From Starkeya sp. ORNL1 (lineage in GTDB: Bacteria; Pseudomonadota; Alphaproteobacteria; Rhizobiales; Xanthobacteraceae), in assembly GCF_012971745.1 (NCBI RefSeq), contig NZ_CP048834.1, forward strand, positions 5,465,001 to 5,529,000: DNA of 64,000 nucleotides. The letters are read 5' to 3'. The position numbers and the translations under genes are program-made. Positions 35,343 to 45,107 of the stretch are shown piece after piece. The first letter of the stretch is position 1. The number at the start of each line of letters is the position of its first letter. The notes beneath the pieces are model-generated. The model was given only the letters and a program-made list of their open reading frames with translations. It ran no database searches and was not told the DNA's origin.

Positions 35343-36222
35343 TGGTGAAGCGCTACAGAATCGGCACACGCTTCTTCTGCTTATTGCCCCAAGTGCCATC
35401 GTGACTGCAGTTATCGCCCTGATACCTGTACTGCTCCTGGTCCGGATGTCCGTCTCTCAGATATCGCGTTTCGGTAAGATCGGCGATTACATAGGGTTGG
35501 CGAATTTCATACGCCTGGCCGAAGATCCGGCCCTGCCCGACATTGCGCTTCGGACAGGCCTGTGGACCGTGTCGGTGGTTGCCGGCACTATCCTCATCGC
35601 GCTACCGACCGCGCTAATTCTCAATCGGCCCTTCTTCGGCAGAGGATTGGCCCAGTTCCTCATTCTCGCACCGTGGGCAATATCAGTAACCTCGATGGCA
35701 GTTGTCTGGCGGCGCGCTCTTGGTGACGAGGCGGGACTGGTAAACAGATTGGCCTCCACGATCGGATTCTCCGACCCCTCGATCACATGGCTGGGTTCGA
35801 CCTCTCTCAGTTTCAGCTTCGAGATTTTAATTGCTATTCTGGTATCCGTGCCCTTTAGTACTGTAATCTTTCTTGCTGGACTATCTTCGATACCGACCGA
35901 CCTCGACGATGCGGCCCGCCTAGCGGGCGCAGGCGCCATTGGTAAGTTGAAATATCTGACATTGCCCTTGCTTCGGCCCTTCATATGGGTCGTTCTCATC
36001 TTCAACGTCGCTTACGTCACGAATTCATTTCCGATCATTTGGATCCTCACGCAGGGCGGTCCAGCGCATCGCACCGATATTCTTATAACCTACCTCTATA
36101 AGTTAGCATTTACATTTGGCCGTCTCGGGGAAGCCGCAGCACTTTCGCTTGTCATGCTTTGTGGGCTCGGGGTGGTGACCGTTCTCATGCTGCGTATGAT
36201 TGAGCGGTCAGACTATGCTTAG
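35302..36222 (+). CDS. Sugar ABC transporter permease (UgpA/MalF-like)
   Basis: 306-residue inner-membrane permease with six hydrophobic segments. LLLLIAPSAIVTAVIALIPVLLLVRMSV is the first helix; the EAA loop is visible at about 210 (IPTDLDDAARLAGAGAIGKLKYLTLPLLRPF). Its start lies 41 bases inside the binding-protein gene and its stop overlaps the next permease by 8 bases, so all three are translationally coupled. Third-position A/T is visibly more frequent here than in the flanking genes, consistent with acquisition. Confidence 0.9.
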   Translation: MQRGKSTKSSLGLDGEALQNRHTLLLLIAPSAIVTAVIALIPVLLLVRMSVSQISRFGKIGDYIGLANFIRLAEDPALPDIALRTGLWTVSVVAGTILIALPTALILNRPFFGRGLAQFLILAPWAISVTSMAVVWRRALGDEAGLVNRLASTIGFSDPSITWLGSTSLSFSFEILIAILVSVPFSTVIFLAGLSSIPTDLDDAARLAGAGAIGKLKYLTLPLLRPFIWVVLIFNVAYVTNSFPIIWILTQGGPAHRTDILITYLYKLAFTFGRLGEAAALSLVMLCGLGVVTVLMLRMIERSDYA

Positions 36223-37012
36223 GCGAAGTTTGGTCTCCTGGCTCGCTCTCCTTCCGCTCATCTGCTTGAATCTTCTTCCATTTGTTGTAGCGCTTCACAC
36301 AATCTATCGCGCCGGTGATAGGAATGTAGCAGATGCGGTCGCCTTCTGGGCGCCCATGCTGCAAAGAACCGATCTCGGAATATCCCTCCTTAACAGCCTC
36401 ACCGTCGCCATTTCGACCGCTGTTGCATCCACTCTTATCGCTTTGCCTGCGGCATACGCCCTTTCCCGCTTCCGCTTCCGGGGAAAGCGCGCAGCTTCCG
36501 AGGTCCTCCTCGGTTCACAGATGCTCGCACCCATCATGCTTGTATTGGGCCTTTCGCAAATGGTTTCAGGATTGGGCCTCACGGACACCCGGCTCGCGCT
36601 GGTGTTGCTCTATTCGGCCTTCCAAGTGCCGTTTGCCGTCTGGATGCTCCGCGGCTATTTTGACGCGATTCCCATAGAGATCGAAGAGGCGGCGCGGCTC
36701 GACGGAGCATCGCGGCTGCGAATAATCTGGTCGGTCGCACTCCCCCTCTCTCTGCCCGCTGTGGCGGTAACGGCGACCTTCGCTTTCATCACCGCGTTCA
36801 ACGAATTCGTGCTAGCGCTCACGCTGCTGCGGAGCCCGGCCAATTTCACGCTTCCGCTCCAGGTCAACGCGCTGACCGCTGGGAGATATGCAGTCGACTG
36901 GCCGGACGTCATGGGGGCCGTTCTCATGGCAAGCCTGCCCGTACTGTTCATATTCTGCGGATTCCAGAGGTATATGGTGCGCGGTCTTCGCCGAAGCCTA
37001 GGGGTGACATGA
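36215..37012 (+). CDS. Sugar ABC transporter permease (UgpE/MalG-like)
   Basis: 265-residue partner permease, slightly short for the family. Helices include WLALLPLICLNLLPFVVALH and LLGSQMLAPIMLVLGLSQM; the EAA loop is IPIEIEEAARLDGASRLRIIWSVALPLSLP. ATG at 36215 overlaps the previous stop; a TTG at 36200 is the alternative. No MalK/UgpC-type ATPase follows: the next gene is the second STAND regulator. The transporter must borrow an ATPase encoded elsewhere, as some sugar importers do. Confidence 0.9.
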   Translation: MLRRSLVSWLALLPLICLNLLPFVVALHTIYRAGDRNVADAVAFWAPMLQRTDLGISLLNSLTVAISTAVASTLIALPAAYALSRFRFRGKRAASEVLLGSQMLAPIMLVLGLSQMVSGLGLTDTRLALVLLYSAFQVPFAVWMLRGYFDAIPIEIEEAARLDGASRLRIIWSVALPLSLPAVAVTATFAFITAFNEFVLALTLLRSPANFTLPLQVNALTAGRYAVDWPDVMGAVLMASLPVLFIFCGFQRYMVRGLRRSLGVT

Positions 37013-37109
37013 CCCTACGTCTTCAGGCGCAGTCCGTCGCGCGCATCCGATCCGAGTGATATAAGGCGCCAAGAGTTCCAGGCACATTGATGATACTAGT
37101 GGAAACGCG

Positions 37110-40043
37110 GTGATTGAGCGGGACGCAGCTTCAGTCGGGCAGCTGTCCTTTGGGCCCTTCACATTCTTCCCAGGGCGGCAGCTCCTGGTGGAGGGCGAAA
37201 CTCCCGTCAGCCTCGGAAGCCGGGCGCGGGCGATTCTGCTGGCCCTTCTCGATCATCAGGGCGAGGTCATTAATAAGACGCAGCTAATTCAACGTGCGTG
37301 GCCGGATACGTTCGTGGAAGAGGCCAACCTCAGGGTACATATCGGAGCCCTTAGGCGAGCGCTCGGGGACGGCCACGACGGGCGCAGATACATCGTAAAC
37401 ATCCCGGGCCGCGGCTACTCCTTCGTCTGCCCTGTGGAACGATCGAATGCTGCCCGGGTCCGGGAGATACCGCCGGAGCCGAACTCCGACAATTCGGGCC
37501 TGCCCCCGGCTCCCACCCGCATCGTCGGCCGCAGCGAGACTGTCCAACTCGTGGCCGCGCTGTTGAGAGAACAGCGTTTCGTGTCGCTTGTCGGGCCGGG
37601 CGGCATTGGCAAATCGACCGCGGCCGTCGGCGTCGCGTATGAAATGCTGAGCAGCTTCAGCGACGGCGTCTGCTTCGTTGACTTGTCCGCGCTTAGCGAT
37701 CCGCAACTAGTCCCTGCAGCGGTCGCCGCCGCGCTTGGCGTCGGCCTGCGCTCAGAATCGCCGATGCAGAGCTTAATCGCCGCAACGCGATCACGCCGAC
37801 TGCTTCTCCTTCTCGACAGCTGCGAACACGTTATCGAGACCGCTTCGCCCCTGGCTGAACAGCTTTTCAGCAGTGGGGGCGACGGGCTTCACATTCTCGC
37901 CACTAGCCGGGAGCCGCTGCGCGTCAAGGGGGAGCGCATTCATCGATTATCGCCACTCGATGTGCCTCCACCGGCGGCGAGCATTTCAAGCGCGGAGGCC
38001 CTCGCGTACCCGGCGGTGCAATTATTTGTCGAGCGGGCCGCAGCAAGTTTTGACGGCTTTCAGTTCACCGACGCAGAAGCACCCGTAGTCGCCGATCTCT
38101 GCCGCAGATTGGATGGCATCGCGCTTGCGATCGAGATCGCGGCGGGTCGTGTCGAAGGCTTGGGCGTTGCCGGCCTGGCAAGCCGACTCGACGACCGTTT
38201 CCGTCTCCAACTCCAGGGGCGCCGAACGGCGCTCCGCCGACATCAGACGCTGAGCACGCTGCTTGATTGGAGCTATGCACTCCTTCCGGCCTTCGAACAG
38301 CTCGTCCTAAGACAGCTAGCGATTCTGGTCGGCAATTTCACCATGGACGATGCGGTGGCCATCATTGCAGACGACGAGGCTACGGACGCCGAGATCGTAA
38401 ATGCCGTCGCTAATCTCGTTGAGAAGTCGCTGATCGCCGCCGACGTGCGCAGTCAACAGGCGCACTACCGGCTGCTCGACACGACTCGGGCCTATGCCGC
38501 CGTGAAGCTGGCGGAGAGCGGCAAAGCCGCACTGTTGCGGCGCCGGCACGCAGAGATTTTCGGGGAGGCCCTTCGCAAAGCGAATTTGGGTTGGGAGATC
38601 CAACCGGCGCCGGCGTGGATTCACGATCATTGGCATTTGATCGACAACGTGCGCGCGGCTTTGGAATGGGCGTTCTCGCCAAGCGGAGACGCGGAGATCG
38701 GGGTGGCGCTCGCGCTTGGTGCGGTGCCGCTCTGGTTCCAGCTTCAGCTTATTGCCGAAGCTCATCAGCAGACACGCCTGGCCCTTGCGAGCGGTGGCTC
38801 AAACCGGGATCCACACAGCCAGATGCGTCTGCAGGCCGTGCTTGCCTGGTCGCTGATGCAGATCAGGGGGCAGGTCGACGAAACCCGCACTGCCTGGGAG
38901 CGGACACTTGAACTCGCCGAGAGCATCGACGACACGGACTACCAGTTGCGTGCCCTGTGGGGTCTGTGGTCCGGCCTCCTCAATCAGAGCCGGTTCAGGG
39001 AAGCCTTGGCTCTGGCACATCGCTTCGCAGACGTCGCAGCCCGGCGAAGCGACCTGAATGACAGTTATATCGGCTACCGCATGATCGGCTATATTCTCCA
39101 CTTGCTTGGCCGGCAGACGGAAGCTCGGCGATATCTCGAACTGATGGTCAAGGGCTACGTCGCTCCCATTGCGGGTTCCCAAATCATCCGCTTCGTATTT
39201 GAGCAGAAGGCGACGGGTCGGTGTTTCCTCGCCCGGATCCTCTGGTTGCAAGGTTCCTTCGATGCAGCCATCGCCGAAGTCGACGACATCGTCGCAAGTG
39301 CCGAAGGCGCTGACGACCGGCTCACCCTCTGCCAAGTTCTTGTTCAGGCGGCATGCCCAGTTGCGCTGTTCGCCAACGACCTCGTCCGAGCTCGCCGGTT
39401 CGTCACCATGCTCGTCGAGGAGTCCGCGCGAGACGCGATCGAGTTCTGGCAGGTTTGGGGGCAGTGCTTCACCGCTGTCCTCAAGATTCGGGAAGGAGAC
39501 AGTTCCGCGGGTTTAAAGAGTTTAGGCGACGCTCTCGGTCGGCTGCGGAATATTGGCTACGGTGTCTACTATATTTTCTTCCTGGCCGAGTATGCTCAGA
39601 CTTTGGCCGAGGTCGGTGAGTTCGAGCGGGCCAACTCCTGCCTCGAAGACGCCCTCGCGCGCTCAAAGCAGAATGAAGAAGGCTGGTTTGCTCCTGAACT
39701 TTGGCGGCTTTCCGGGGAGTTTGCCGCGTTGAAGGGCGGGCCCGACGCCGTAGATGTGGCGGAGCAACAACTTATGACCGCCTTGAATCTGGCGCGGGAA
39801 CAAGACTCTTTCTTTTGGGAGATCAAGGCCGCGATGAGTCTCGCGCGTCTATGGCAGCGACAGAACCGCGCCCGAGAGGCCAAGGCTCTGCTCACGCCGC
39901 TGATCGACAGGTTCGAAGGCGGCGCGGACCAGCCATTGTTGAACGAGGTAATTGAGCTAACAGATGCCTTGGAGGCGGCCACAAATATTGTGAAGTTTGG
40001 CGAATTGGAGTTGAAGGTTCGCCGAGGCCTAAGAGAGAGATAG
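37110..40043 (+). CDS. Large STAND-type regulator: winged helix + NB-ARC ATPase + helical repeats (paralog of the 30427 protein)
   Basis: 977 residues. Winged helix [36 protein letters not shown] to [16 protein letters not shown]; Walker [12 protein letters not shown]; Walker [40 protein letters not shown]; then [32 protein letters not shown], which parallels the paralog nearly motif for motif. The C-terminal half is TPR-like ([31 protein letters not shown]). GTG start at 37110, with only a weak ribosome site. It begins about 100 bases after the permease gene, so may be in the same transcript. Likely the sensor-regulator of this transporter or of the island (inference). Confidence 0.85.
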   Translation: MIERDAASVGQLSFGPFTFFPGRQLLVEGETPVSLGSRARAILLALLDHQGEVINKTQLIQRAWPDTFVEEANLRVHIGALRRALGDGHDGRRYIVNIPGRGYSFVCPVERSNAARVREIPPEPNSDNSGLPPAPTRIVGRSETVQLVAALLREQRFVSLVGPGGIGKSTAAVGVAYEMLSSFSDGVCFVDLSALSDPQLVPAAVAAALGVGLRSESPMQSLIAATRSRRLLLLLDSCEHVIETASPLAEQLFSSGGDGLHILATSREPLRVKGERIHRLSPLDVPPPAASISSAEALAYPAVQLFVERAAASFDGFQFTDAEAPVVADLCRRLDGIALAIEIAAGRVEGLGVAGLASRLDDRFRLQLQGRRTALRRHQTLSTLLDWSYALLPAFEQLVLRQLAILVGNFTMDDAVAIIADDEATDAEIVNAVANLVEKSLIAADVRSQQAHYRLLDTTRAYAAVKLAESGKAALLRRRHAEIFGEALRKANLGWEIQPAPAWIHDHWHLIDNVRAALEWAFSPSGDAEIGVALALGAVPLWFQLQLIAEAHQQTRLALASGGSNRDPHSQMRLQAVLAWSLMQIRGQVDETRTAWERTLELAESIDDTDYQLRALWGLWSGLLNQSRFREALALAHRFADVAARRSDLNDSYIGYRMIGYILHLLGRQTEARRYLELMVKGYVAPIAGSQIIRFVFEQKATGRCFLARILWLQGSFDAAIAEVDDIVASAEGADDRLTLCQVLVQAACPVALFANDLVRARRFVTMLVEESARDAIEFWQVWGQCFTAVLKIREGDSSAGLKSLGDALGRLRNIGYGVYYIFFLAEYAQTLAEVGEFERANSCLEDALARSKQNEEGWFAPELWRLSGEFAALKGGPDAVDVAEQQLMTALNLAREQDSFFWEIKAAMSLARLWQRQNRAREAKALLTPLIDRFEGGADQPLLNEVIELTDALEAATNIVKFGELELKVRRGLRER

Positions 40044-40940
40044 CGCGGCCTGGGGGGACATTGGGAAGATCGATGCCGCGGGAATTGCCCCTGCATCAAC
40101 GGGCAGCGAGAGAAATCATCGCAATCCGCGCAACCGGTGTGAACCCGCTTTCCTCTCGCCCGTAATCTCCCAGGCGCAAGCGCGGTGACTGACCTGCATA
40201 CCGCGCGTGTGCATCCACAATTTGCAACGTTTTACACCCGTGATGTGAGAAGGCCGATACGTTAAAGCCTCAACTCAGTATTGGGGCCTCGCCCACATGA
40301 AACATTGCAACCTGGTATCCCCGGCTCCGCCTATCCACCCGAGCGCGTCGGGCACGGTTACGGCAATCAAAGCTAACTCGCCATTTTGCCGAGTTCGACC
40401 TGAATCTCAGGCGCACGAGGACTGCGCTGCTTTCACTCCGTCGTCCGTTGATCGCAATACGCACGGCAAGATTGCTGATGCGCTTACGGCAATAATTGTT
40501 CAAGCCGAAGCCACTCGGCGCAATGCTCTAAGGTTAGGCGCAGGGGGTGGCGACATCGCATCATCGTCTGAGCAAATCGTCGATTGCGCCAAGAGAATCT
40601 GGCAGATTTTTACCGATCCATCGGATTGAGCGAACAGCTAGCGGTGGCGAGTTTGGAGCTCGCGGACGGCCAATCGGCGGTCGGCGTCTTGCGACCTATG
40701 GTGACGTTGGACGCGTACTCACCGTCTGGAGCATCGACGCGAAAACGTCGATACTCCAAGTATCGCACAACATCATCTATCTCAGCGCTTCCGGCCCGGC
40801 ACGGATGCGTCGCATGAGTTCGTGTGCACGGATGATACGATCGGCATCGATTTTTTCGCCCCGCCCGACAGGACTGGCTCGACGCATCAGTCGAAGATGC
40901 GATCAGGGGAGCGGAACTGGCCGGACGCCCGGCCCAGCCA
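40044..40940. other. Roughly 900-base stretch with at most one small gene
   Basis: A possible 110-codon frame lies at 40297-40629. The rest shows no family-like protein on either strand, no repeat and no clear terminator. It marks the right boundary of the accessory region before core genes begin near 41 kb. Confidence 0.4.
40297..40629 (+). CDS. Hypothetical 110-residue protein, uncertain
   Basis: No clear ribosome site. The C-terminal half, GKIADALTAIIVQAEATRRNAL and IVDCAKRIWQIFTD, looks like an amphipathic two-helix hairpin reminiscent of histidine-kinase dimerisation segments, but no H-box histidine or ATPase domain is present. Could be a decayed kinase fragment or chance. Confidence 0.3.
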   Translation: MKHCNLVSPAPPIHPSASGTVTAIKANSPFCRVRPESQAHEDCAAFTPSSVDRNTHGKIADALTAIIVQAEATRRNALRLGAGGGDIASSSEQIVDCAKRIWQIFTDPSD

Positions 40941-41276
40941 CTAAAGGCTGCAGCCTGGGTGCTTGGACAGGTCTGCCTGTGACAGATCGGGCGGGCACGC
41001 TGTCGCGCCGCCGGCGCCCTGACCGCAGGTCGACGCCTTGACCTGCGAAATGCCCGCATAATTGCCCTGCGAGACATGGACGCGGACGCAGGTGTTGGTG
41101 CTGGCGTTCCACCACGTATTGTTCTTCACATCCACATAGCCGCGCGCCTGCATCTGGCTCTCGGCGCCGGGGGCGCGTGAACCGACCAGGTCGGCGACAT
41201 CGCCCGGTGTCTTGGCGTGAACGACAGACGTAATGGTCAGCAGCGCTGCTGCGCCCGCAAGGAGCCGAGTGTACAT
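40941..41276 (-). CDS. Small secreted protein, hypothetical
   Basis: 111 residues with signal peptide MYTRLLAGAAALLTITSVVHA. The mature part, KTPGDVADLVGSRAPGAESQMQARGYVDVKNNTWWNASTNTCVRVHVSQGNYAGISQV in sections, has the repeated rhizobial pattern LVG.RA.GAE.....RGY and two cysteines that could pair. Function unknown; probably periplasmic. GGGAG lies 10 bases before the ATG at 41276. A 20-codon longer reading would lose the signal-peptide position. Confidence 0.7.
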   Translation of the reverse strand: MYTRLLAGAAALLTITSVVHAKTPGDVADLVGSRAPGAESQMQARGYVDVKNNTWWNASTNTCVRVHVSQGNYAGISQVKASTCGQGAGGATACPPDLSQADLSKHPGCSL

Positions 41277-41450
41277 CCAAGTAGTCTCCCAATTCCGACC
41301 GAACCATAGCGAGCATGTTTGGCGTTCGTGCGTCAATGGAGAGGGGTTGCTTGCCAGACACGCTCGACAGGTGCTCAGGGAATCACGCGCGAGCCGATAC
41401 CTGCCAGGCGGGCAGCCCTCCTGGCAATTCGCTGCAAGCCCGGGAGGATT

Positions 41451-42167
41451 CTACCCCCGCGCCCTCCACAGCTCCGCGCCGCCCTTCAGGCCGGCGTCGT
41501 TGGAGGCGATGGTGACGTTCTCGGGCAGCTTCAGCGTGACCTTCTTGGCATTGCCGCCGCCGAAGTAGAGGCGGTCATAGTGCAGCAGCGTGTAGAGCAC
41601 GCCGATCACCTTCTCGAGGCGCTCGTTCCAGTGCTTCTTGCCCTTTTCCTCGAGCGCCGCATTGCCGAGATATTCGTCATAGGTCTTGTCGTCATGGATC
41701 GGATGGTGCGCCAGTTCCATGTGCGGCATCAGCGCGCCATTGCGGAACAGCGCGGTGCCGACGCCGGTTCCGAGCGTCACCACCAGTTCCAGCCCCTTGC
41801 CGGAGACGACGGCGAGGCCCTGCATCTCGGCGTCGTTGATCAGGCGGGCTGGGTGGCCGCCGAGGCGCTTCGACATTTCGTCGGCGAGCGCGAAGCCCGC
41901 CCAATCCGGCGTGCCGAGATTTGGCGCCGTCAGCACCTTGCCGTCGCGTACCACGCCGGGGAAGCCGATGGCGATGCGGTCGAACGCCGGGAACGGCTTC
42001 ACCATGCCGGCAAAGGCGTCGAGCAGCACCTGCGGCGGACAGGGATGGGGCGTCTCCACCCGCGCCCGCTCGGAGAGCATCCCGCCCTCATCGTCGATGA
42101 CCGCACATTTCAGCCCGGTGCCGCCGATGTCGACGGCGAGAATGCCTGCCTTGCCTGTACCCGCCAC
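41451..42167 (-). CDS. ppgK: ROK-family glucokinase, polyphosphate-glucokinase-like
   Basis: 238-residue sugar kinase. Phosphate-binding motif AVDIGGTGLKCAVIDDEG, IAIGFPGVVRDGKV, the sugar-contacting NDAEMQG, and VVTLGTGVGTALFRNG. Length and the DIGGTGLK/GTGVGTA pattern match bacterial polyphosphate glucokinases more than ATP-ROK repressors; there is no HTH. It would phosphorylate glucose released by the adjacent glucoamylase and feed zwf/gnd encoded just beyond. It starts 28 bases after the glucoamylase stop on the same strand. The phosphate donor is inferred, not visible. Confidence 0.8.
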   Translation of the reverse strand: MAGTGKAGILAVDIGGTGLKCAVIDDEGGMLSERARVETPHPCPPQVLLDAFAGMVKPFPAFDRIAIGFPGVVRDGKVLTAPNLGTPDWAGFALADEMSKRLGGHPARLINDAEMQGLAVVSGKGLELVVTLGTGVGTALFRNGALMPHMELAHHPIHDDKTYDEYLGNAALEEKGKKHWNERLEKVIGVLYTLLHYDRLYFGGGNAKKVTLKLPENVTIASNDAGLKGGAELWRARG

Positions 42168-42194
42168 GTTCCGCTCCCTTGGCTTGTCTGATGA

Positions 42195-44690
42195 TCAGGT
42201 CTCGGCCGGCTCGGCATCGCGCCGGCTGACATGATGGCCCTTGTATCCGTGCTTCGCCCCATGGAAGAGCGAGCCTTCATCGTCGACCGCGACCTCGAAA
42301 TCGGTGCCCTCCCACCGCTCGGCCTCCAGCCAGTAAAAGGTGAAGCGCAGATGCTTGCCTTCGTCGGCCTTCACGGTGGGGAGGTCGGCGAGATTGATGC
42401 CGAAACCGTTGGTGGTGGTCGTGGTGTCGTGGGCGGTGTTCCAGCCGTCGAGCGTCCAGTGGATCAGCGCCGGGGCCGGCAATTCGATGCGCAGCGCGCG
42501 GCCGGCGGGCAGCGAGCGGAGCTTCTGGTTGAAGCGCCACAGCCGGCGCGGCGAGGTCACCTTGTCCTTCTGGTAGCGCTGCACGGTCTGCGGCGGCATG
42601 TCGAACACCCGCCCGTCGCGCAGCGACCGCAGCAGCTTGATGTGCTCGGCATGGGCCCAGACCAGCGGCATGGCACTGCCGGAGGGACGGCCGCGGAACA
42701 GTTCGCGCGCCGGGATGTCGTCGCTGTCCCACACCTGTTCGGGCAGCAATCCACCGGGGCCGGCGGAATCCTCCAGCGTCACCAATAGCTGCTCGGCGCG
42801 CTCATGGCGGCCGGCGGCGAGCTCATAATGCGCGCGCTCCCCGGTGAGCAGCGGCCAGGCGCGGCCGATGCCGGTGCCGTCGAAGGCCGAGCCGTCCTCA
42901 TGCTCGCCATAGCCGTCGCCATTATAGCGATACCAGACCGGGCCCTGCGGCAGTTCCACCCGCAATATGGCGTCGATCGCCTTGACGGTGTCGAGGATGC
43001 GCGGGTCGTCCGGCGCGCGCAGGCCGAAGCGCACCAGAGCCAGCGCGTCCGGGCTGATGAGCTGGGCGGCCGGGCGGTTGGTATCCGATGGCGGGCGGTT
43101 CTTCACCGGCACGAAGCCGTCGAGCGGGGAGGCGGCGTCGGCGGTCTCCGGCGGGGCGACGCGGACATAATAGCCGCGGATACCGAGCTTCTCGGCGAGC
43201 TCGGTGCCGGTGGCGAAGGTCCAGCGCTCGATCTCGTCGTTCCAGCTGTCGGCGGTCTCCCGCAGATAATGCGCCTGCCCGCGCTTGCCGGTCATCTCCA
43301 TCATGTCGGCGGCGGCGAGCAGCGCCGCGATCTCGACGGCGAGGGTGAAGGGGGAATAGCCGGCATCCTCCTCCCAGCGGTCCTGCCCGGTGACCGGCCC
43401 GTTGCGCACCACGAAGCTGGCGGCGCGCTCGATCATCAGTGTGTAGCGCTCGAACTCCGCGAGTGAGAAATGCCCGCCGCGCCGGAGCATGTCGGCGAGC
43501 AGGATCGGAAAGGCGCATTCGTCCATCTGTACGCCGCCCCAGTAGGGCACGCCGTCGAGCCAGACATTCTGCGACCAGTGCCCATCGGCTTCCTGGATGG
43601 TGGCGAGATAATTCAGCACCGCCTTGGCGTCGTCCACCGCGCCGGCGGCGAGCAGGCCGCCGGCATTCTCCACGAGGTCGCGCGGCCAGACCAGGTGGTA
43701 GCCGCCGAGATCCTCGTCGCCCTTGTTGAAGCCCCAGGGGATGGAGAGGCTGGCAATGATGGCGCCGGGGAAGGAATTGGGCTGGTGGGTCGCCAGCACC
43801 GTGGTGCTGACGCGATAGGTGTTGATGTTCGAGGGGCCTTCCGGCCGGTCGAGCGGCAGCAGCGGGCTCTGCCACGCGCGCCAGCCTTGCACATAGTGCT
43901 TGCGGGCGGCATCGAAGCCATCCTGGAGGCTGGAAAGAGCGCGGAAGCCGGCTTCCTCCGGCCGCGAGCCGAAGCCGAGCGCGAGCAGCACCCGCCCATC
44001 GCAGGCCGGCAGATCGATCTCCCCGGTGAGCGCGACATTGCCCTTCTCGGCGCGCTGGTAGCTTTCGTCGAGCGCACCGTTCCGGGTGAGCAACTGCCAG
44101 CCGTCCGAGGTGCCGACATAGCCGACCGAGCGCGCCTTCCACGGCACGGAGGAGGCGAGCGCGACCGACACGCCATAGCGGCCGGTGGCGAACAGCATCG
44201 GGTTGCCCTTGTAGTCGCCGACCCAGGCGGTGTTGTCGGCTCCGGCATTGACAAGGTGCGGGGAGAGCAGGCCGAAGAGCCGATAGTCCGATACGTCGCC
44301 GATGAGCGCCTCGAAGGAGATCTGCTGCAGCAGCGATTCACGCATCGGGTCGGCGAGGATCTGCTTCTCGATGCGCCAGCGCCCATCGCGCGCCGTGTTC
44401 ATAAGATGATAGGCGGGCACGCCGTGCTCGAGAATCGCGATCTCGTGCTCGGTGTCGCGCTTTTCCTCGGCGAAGTAATTGTCCGGTCCGGCGACCATGA
44501 AGCCGAAATCGCGAGTGCAGGCGGTGTCGACCCGCGGATAATAGATCTCGTTCAATATGCCGTGGCTGAGCGTGAACCAGATGCGGCTCGCCGCAGTCTT
44601 GGCGGTGCCGACGCCGCTCTTGGCGCTCGAGGTCCAGCGGGCGGGCATGCCGGGACCGCCGGGCGGCACTTGGGCGTTGGTTTCCGTCAT
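42195..44690 (-). CDS. Glucoamylase (glucan 1,4-alpha-glucosidase), glycoside hydrolase family 15
   Basis: About 831 residues. N-terminal beta-sandwich domain (RIWFTLSHGILNEIYYPRVD) and C-terminal (alpha/alpha)6 barrel with GYHLVWPRDLVENAGGLLAAGA, the catalytic acid in DRWEEDAGYSPFTLA, and the base in RAWPLLTGERAHYELAAG. No signal peptide, so a cytoplasmic enzyme on storage glucans or maltooligosaccharides. GGAGG is 7 bases before the ATG at 44690. Precedes the ROK kinase on the same strand. Its products flow to zwf and gnd on the other strand. Confidence 0.92.
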   Translation of the reverse strand: MTETNAQVPPGGPGMPARWTSSAKSGVGTAKTAASRIWFTLSHGILNEIYYPRVDTACTRDFGFMVAGPDNYFAEEKRDTEHEIAILEHGVPAYHLMNTARDGRWRIEKQILADPMRESLLQQISFEALIGDVSDYRLFGLLSPHLVNAGADNTAWVGDYKGNPMLFATGRYGVSVALASSVPWKARSVGYVGTSDGWQLLTRNGALDESYQRAEKGNVALTGEIDLPACDGRVLLALGFGSRPEEAGFRALSSLQDGFDAARKHYVQGWRAWQSPLLPLDRPEGPSNINTYRVSTTVLATHQPNSFPGAIIASLSIPWGFNKGDEDLGGYHLVWPRDLVENAGGLLAAGAVDDAKAVLNYLATIQEADGHWSQNVWLDGVPYWGGVQMDECAFPILLADMLRRGGHFSLAEFERYTLMIERAASFVVRNGPVTGQDRWEEDAGYSPFTLAVEIAALLAAADMMEMTGKRGQAHYLRETADSWNDEIERWTFATGTELAEKLGIRGYYVRVAPPETADAASPLDGFVPVKNRPPSDTNRPAAQLISPDALALVRFGLRAPDDPRILDTVKAIDAILRVELPQGPVWYRYNGDGYGEHEDGSAFDGTGIGRAWPLLTGERAHYELAAGRHERAEQLLVTLEDSAGPGGLLPEQVWDSDDIPARELFRGRPSGSAMPLVWAHAEHIKLLRSLRDGRVFDMPPQTVQRYQKDKVTSPRRLWRFNQKLRSLPAGRALRIELPAPALIHWTLDGWNTAHDTTTTTNGFGINLADLPTVKADEGKHLRFTFYWLEAERWEGTDFEVAVDDEGSLFHGAKHGYKGHHVSRRDAEPAET

Positions 44691-45107
44691 CGGCTTGCCT
44701 CCCCTTGCGTCGTCCTTGAACGGACGATCGAATGCATCTGCGGCGGGTGGCGACACCCGCGCAACGTTTGGACTATCTTACGGTAAAGATGGAGTGATGC
44801 TCGCGACGGCGATGAGTCGGCGTCCGCACCACAATGAGACCCGCGCGTTTCACGGGTTCGACCTTTCCGGTTTCGCAGGCGGTTGGCGCCGCCCGGTTCA
44901 CGAACGTTGCGAAAGATTCAGCAAACGGTCAATCGCCGCTTCTGCTTCGGCGCCGGACGATTTACGAATTCGGTAATCGAGCTGTGAACTTCGCGCGGTA
45001 TTCCATGCCGATCGCTATCTTGAGGTTTCAACAGCGCATTCGTTTCGGGCGCACCGGCGGCTAGCCGCGGGGCGTTCGAGTGGGACGACCGGATCAGGGA
45101 GTGGAAT
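44691..45107. other. Divergent 417-base region between glucoamylase and gnd
   Basis: No gene. It must hold both promoters. Imperfect symmetries are seen at 44775-44790 (ATCTTAC-GG-TAAAGAT) and around the GAATTC at 44961-44980; neither has an obvious regulator nearby. Confidence 0.4.

Noticed and set aside
30427..40043. STAND proteins as antiphage NTPases
   Set aside because: The N-terminal OmpR/CadC-type winged helix and TPR-like C-terminus are those of transcription regulators; no nuclease or other effector domain is seen.
40610..41077. 155-codon minus-strand frame near 40.6-41.1 kb
   Set aside because: Overlaps the secreted-protein gene in another frame, with Arg/Ser-rich sequence and no ribosome site; no domain recognised.
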